Shown here one piece after another: positions 61,221 through 64,000 of a stretch of 64,000 nucleotides of DNA. Below the pieces are notes generated by a model. It had not been told where the DNA came from and searched no databases. It saw only the letters and a list, made by a program, of their open reading frames with translations. Position 1 is the stretch's first letter, and each line of letters begins with the position of its first letter. This DNA comes from Oegoconia quadripuncta. Its lineage: Eukaryota; Arthropoda; Insecta; Lepidoptera; Autostichidae. A program made the translations under genes and the position numbers. The stretch is taken from the NCBI GenBank assembly GCA_949316235.1, contig OX438755.1, positions 18,986,151 to 19,050,150 on the forward strand, read 5' to 3'.

Positions 61221-64000
61221 TTATTTAATACTGTAATGACCCCAAGCAAAAGTATCTGTAGAGTTAGGTATAAAATATCTCTTAGTGTCATTATAAGATA
61301 AACATATCTTGTTTATTTTCTGAGTGAAAATAGTATGCTTTAAACTTCTTATTCTATACATTTCCGAAATTTGGATTTCGTTATGAAATAAACATTTTTT
61401 ATAATTTTCCATTAACATTTTTTTCGTAACATTTTTGTTTACGCCTTTAGCTTTAGCGGTTACCTTATTTTCAACATCTATACAATACATTTTAGATCGC
61501 AAACCAACAAACTCTTTAAATATCTTTCCATTGTTTTCATCCTTAAAATATCCCAACTTTTTTTTATTTAACAGTGGAATACCAAAGACATTGTTAGATG
61601 GATAATCTGAAGTATCAAAATAATTGTATATATCAAGTGCTATATCTGTGTAAAAGTTATCAGTAAAGATATGATAAATTAAACTATCCGTGTCTGTATA
61701 GAGTAACTTTACTTTATTGTTATATTTTGGTTTAATATAATTATAATGAAAATTGTACATAAGAGTTTTTGAAATGTCCAATATGCAAAAACCTAAATAA
61801 ATAGGTTTATTGTAGAATAATTTCGTTTTGTGTAATTGAACAGCAACTAGTGACTCAGAAAATATTGAAAGGCTATGGAATTCCGGTCGGGCTATCAGGC
61901 TTTGCACACCTTGAGTTTTACCACGATTTTCCCAATGTGTTAATAATTTTACATTAACTCGTTTTTCTATGTTTTCCATAGTCTTACCAAACACAGAATT
62001 ATTCATAAGTTTGTAAAAATCTTTGTCAAAATCAGTTTTTGCTAAAGTTCTCAATTCTGTGTTTAAATCTATGTACTTTTTTAGCCAGGGACTTTGTTTA
62101 AACTGTAAAATTCTGTGGACTTTGAGCAATTTCATACCTAATTGCAAACATTGTATAAGATTTCTATAATGTATAACATAATTCTTTTTGTTATATAAAT
62201 TAGGAACTAATTTCTTATCTTTACTATTACCTATAACAATATTTTCAGGACATAAGGGGAAATCTGAATGTAAATCATGAATGTTTTCAGGATAATGGAG
62301 ATCGACCTCCAATATATATCCAACATCAGATGTAAGTGATACATGAAAATCAGTATTTGCACTAACCCATTTGAAATCTCCTACAGGTAAGTATTGTGAC
62401 ATTGCCCATCCATAAAGGTTATTTGCATCAAAATACATCAAATAAGATTTTTGTAAATCTGAATTGAAATCTTTGAGATATTCATTATTAGCCTTTCCAT
62501 ATCTATTACAGCATTGTGATACACCCCCTCTTATACCAGATTTCACAAACGCTAACTTATCGAAATCAGTCAACAATTCTAATTCAATTTTTGTGTATTT
62601 CAACATCGCATCCCAACTTAACCCCGGAGCTGTGTAATATTGAGTTGGATCTAAATCATAAGTTTCAATACACACTTCACGGAAATTTTCAAAGATATCG
62701 GTTAATAGCATAACATCGGTTTTCAAGTATAGATTTGAATAATCTAACATATTTTGACATTTAAAATGTTTCCAAACATCTAAAGCATGTTTATAATCAT
62801 TATCAGATACACATGTATCAGTCAAAGAACTGTAAAATTGATCCTGCGTGGGAAGTGATGTGACCTGCAACGACTCATATGAGTTAATAAATTCATATGG
62901 AAATACACCTTTTTTTATTAATCTCTGAAAATCAGTTTTCTCAGGAAATTGTTTTCTTAACTCTTTCAATTGTTTTTCTTTAAGATTTTTTGCCAAACTA
63001 TCTAAACTACTGGACATAAACTTGAAAGAATCCAAAAACCTTAAAAATATTGAATGACCATTTATAAATATTTTTTTAGAAAATGAAATGTACTTTTCTT
63101 TACTTTGTGGGATAATTTCTATTTCACCATCCATAAAGTTAAGTGCATGAACAATAAAATGAGCATCATAATTACTCAAGTTATGAAACAAAATTGGAAT
63201 GAAGAAAGGTACACGATATTTAGAACTACATATTTTATGAGCTACCCCCCTAAACTTTCCAGTATTCCAATCAAAATCTAGATCGGTATCATTATTATCT
63301 AATCGAGTCTCGCATATATAACATAACTCTGATTGACTAATTTTCAATTGATCAGCATCAGTTAATGGTTGGGGTCGTTTTTGAAAGCAATTCCTTTTTT
63401 GTATCTCGGATAAGTCTTTATATAAACTTTCCATAAATACTTTTGCACAGTCTGGTCCAGTATATGTTCGATACTTGGAAAGGGAATCATCATAGGAACA
63501 TTTTATATAGTAACCATAGCTATACACTTCATGCTCATGTATTGATCGGGTGTATGATTTTAATGGATTAGGATCACATGATTTAATCGGTTTCAAAATG
63601 GCTTCCAAATCTGCATATATAACAAAGGGTAATTTTAACTTTCGTTGGAATTTATCGAAGGTAATTTTATCATTACTTATTTCTTGACCAAACCAATTCT
63701 TAGTCTTTTTATTCATTCCAGGTAATTCTGTAACTATTTGTGCACAATCTTTTGTTTGATGGTTTGTTAACCTTTCTCTGGTAGTAAAATATAATAAACA
63801 ACCATCACAAATATGTATCGCTTTCTCCTGGTTAGTGACTTGTTTATTTACCAAACGTGACATGTTTTTAATGTAACAATAATGGTTATCGGAACCATTT
63901 ACTAAGTATAACAAGTTTACATGGGTTTCTTTACGAGACTTGGTAAAGTACAAAGGACCCACAATAGTATTTTTCTTAGTATCTTTGTTGTAATCCAAAC
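61221..64000 (-). CDS. protein-primed DNA polymerase B (Polinton POLB), C-terminal 925 residues
   Basis: The frame runs off the window, so the N-terminus is missing (numbering from codon 63998). A C2HC zinc-finger-like segment is at 62-85 (HICDGC to TKDC). Exonuclease motifs are YADLEA (128-133), HNLSNYDAH (272-280) and YLKTDVMLL (424-432). A second metal-binding-like pair is CYIC (226-229) with AHKIC (253-257). Polymerase motifs are DANNLYGWAM (524-533, motif A), KLMNNSVFGKTMEN (663-676, motif B) and YTDTDSLIY (767-775, motif C, with both aspartates), followed by KAKGVNK (849-855). YYTAPGLSWDAML (454-466) is typical of the protein-primed subgroup. All catalytic residues are present and no frameshift is seen. 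It would replicate the element from its termini. Confidence 0.9.
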   Translation of the reverse strand, partial: LDYNKDTKKNTIVGPLYFTKSRKETHVNLLYLVNGSDNHYCYIKNMSRLVNKQVTNQEKAIHICDGCLLYFTTRERLTNHQTKDCAQIVTELPGMNKKTKNWFGQEISNDKITFDKFQRKLKLPFVIYADLEAILKPIKSCDPNPLKSYTRSIHEHEVYSYGYYIKCSYDDSLSKYRTYTGPDCAKVFMESLYKDLSEIQKRNCFQKRPQPLTDADQLKISQSELCYICETRLDNNDTDLDFDWNTGKFRGVAHKICSSKYRVPFFIPILFHNLSNYDAHFIVHALNFMDGEIEIIPQSKEKYISFSKKIFINGHSIFLRFLDSFKFMSSSLDSLAKNLKEKQLKELRKQFPEKTDFQRLIKKGVFPYEFINSYESLQVTSLPTQDQFYSSLTDTCVSDNDYKHALDVWKHFKCQNMLDYSNLYLKTDVMLLTDIFENFREVCIETYDLDPTQYYTAPGLSWDAMLKYTKIELELLTDFDKLAFVKSGIRGGVSQCCNRYGKANNEYLKDFNSDLQKSYLMYFDANNLYGWAMSQYLPVGDFKWVSANTDFHVSLTSDVGYILEVDLHYPENIHDLHSDFPLCPENIVIGNSKDKKLVPNLYNKKNYVIHYRNLIQCLQLGMKLLKVHRILQFKQSPWLKKYIDLNTELRTLAKTDFDKDFYKLMNNSVFGKTMENIEKRVNVKLLTHWENRGKTQGVQSLIARPEFHSLSIFSESLVAVQLHKTKLFYNKPIYLGFCILDISKTLMYNFHYNYIKPKYNNKVKLLYTDTDSLIYHIFTDNFYTDIALDIYNYFDTSDYPSNNVFGIPLLNKKKLGYFKDENNGKIFKEFVGLRSKMYCIDVENKVTAKAKGVNKNVTKKMLMENYKKCLFHNEIQISEMYRIRSLKHTIFTQKINKICLSYNDTKRYFIPNSTDTFAWGHYSIK

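Larger units (their letters stand above)
53303..64000 (-). mobile_element. Polinton/Maverick (adintovirus-like) element, left part
   Basis: Ten minus-strand frames between 54690 and the window edge encode the hallmark Polinton set: protein-primed DNA polymerase B, packaging ATPase, retroviral-type integrase with chromodomain, adenain-like protease, major and minor capsid proteins and small virion-type proteins. Every visible frame is open. The right end and its terminal inverted repeat lie beyond 64000. The left limit is approximate. Family knowledge: Polintons are 15-20 kb self-synthesising elements that encode virion proteins. Confidence 0.9.

Overview
The window looks like a stretch of a lepidopteran (moth or butterfly) nuclear genome. 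It is AT-rich and contains no host gene that I can recognise. Instead it is packed with tRNA-derived SINEs, 5'-truncated non-LTR retrotransposons (LINEs), foldback MITEs and Tc1/mariner, hAT and P-like DNA-transposon remnants of the kinds that fill lepidopteran intergenic DNA. The species cannot be named from sequence alone. Family letters (SINE-A to SINE-D, LINE-T to LINE-Y) are local labels used only in this annotation.

Region 1 to about 53.2 kb is a repeat graveyard. SINE-A and SINE-B are sister tRNA-derived families that share a body. SINE-C is a third tRNA-derived family with about 15 full or partial copies on both strands. SINE-D is a short tRNA-like head seen twice. Three copies resemble 5S rRNA and look like SINE3-type elements. 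LINE 3' ends of several families recur. Notable single elements are an 869-bp Tc1/mariner element with 270-bp, almost identical terminal inverted repeats (12725-13593), a short P-like element that keeps a THAP-domain first exon (6374-6726) beside a hAT-type MITE (6742-7085), a 5'-truncated LINE with an open reverse transcriptase frame of about 700 codons (25384-28309) sitting inside an opposite-strand LINE, and a roughly 250-bp pentanucleotide microsatellite grown from a LINE tail (11284-11531).

Region about 53.3 to 64.0 kb is the left part of a Polinton/Maverick (adintovirus-like) element and continues past the window edge. On the minus strand, in transcription order, it encodes a protein-primed family B DNA polymerase (N-terminus outside the window), a packaging ATPase, two related small proteins, a conserved 256-aa protein, a retroviral-type integrase with a C-terminal chromodomain, a penton-like minor capsid protein, a small basic virion-like protein, the double-jelly-roll major capsid protein and an adenain-like maturation protease. 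Together these are the replication, integration and virion-morphogenesis modules of a virus-like transposon. All visible frames are open and the catalytic residues are present, so the copy looks young. Adjacent frames overlap by 1 to 16 nt or are separated by 1 to 2 nt, including two ATGA junctions and one TAATG junction, which is unusual for a eukaryotic element. At the left end a plus-strand frame encodes a protein with a PCNA-binding-like motif next to a basic nuclear localisation signal, preceded by a 51-bp tandem repeat array that probably lies in or near the terminal inverted repeat.

Gene-free stretches with no recognisable content are listed as such. Most short open frames in the window are chance frames or repeat-encoded.
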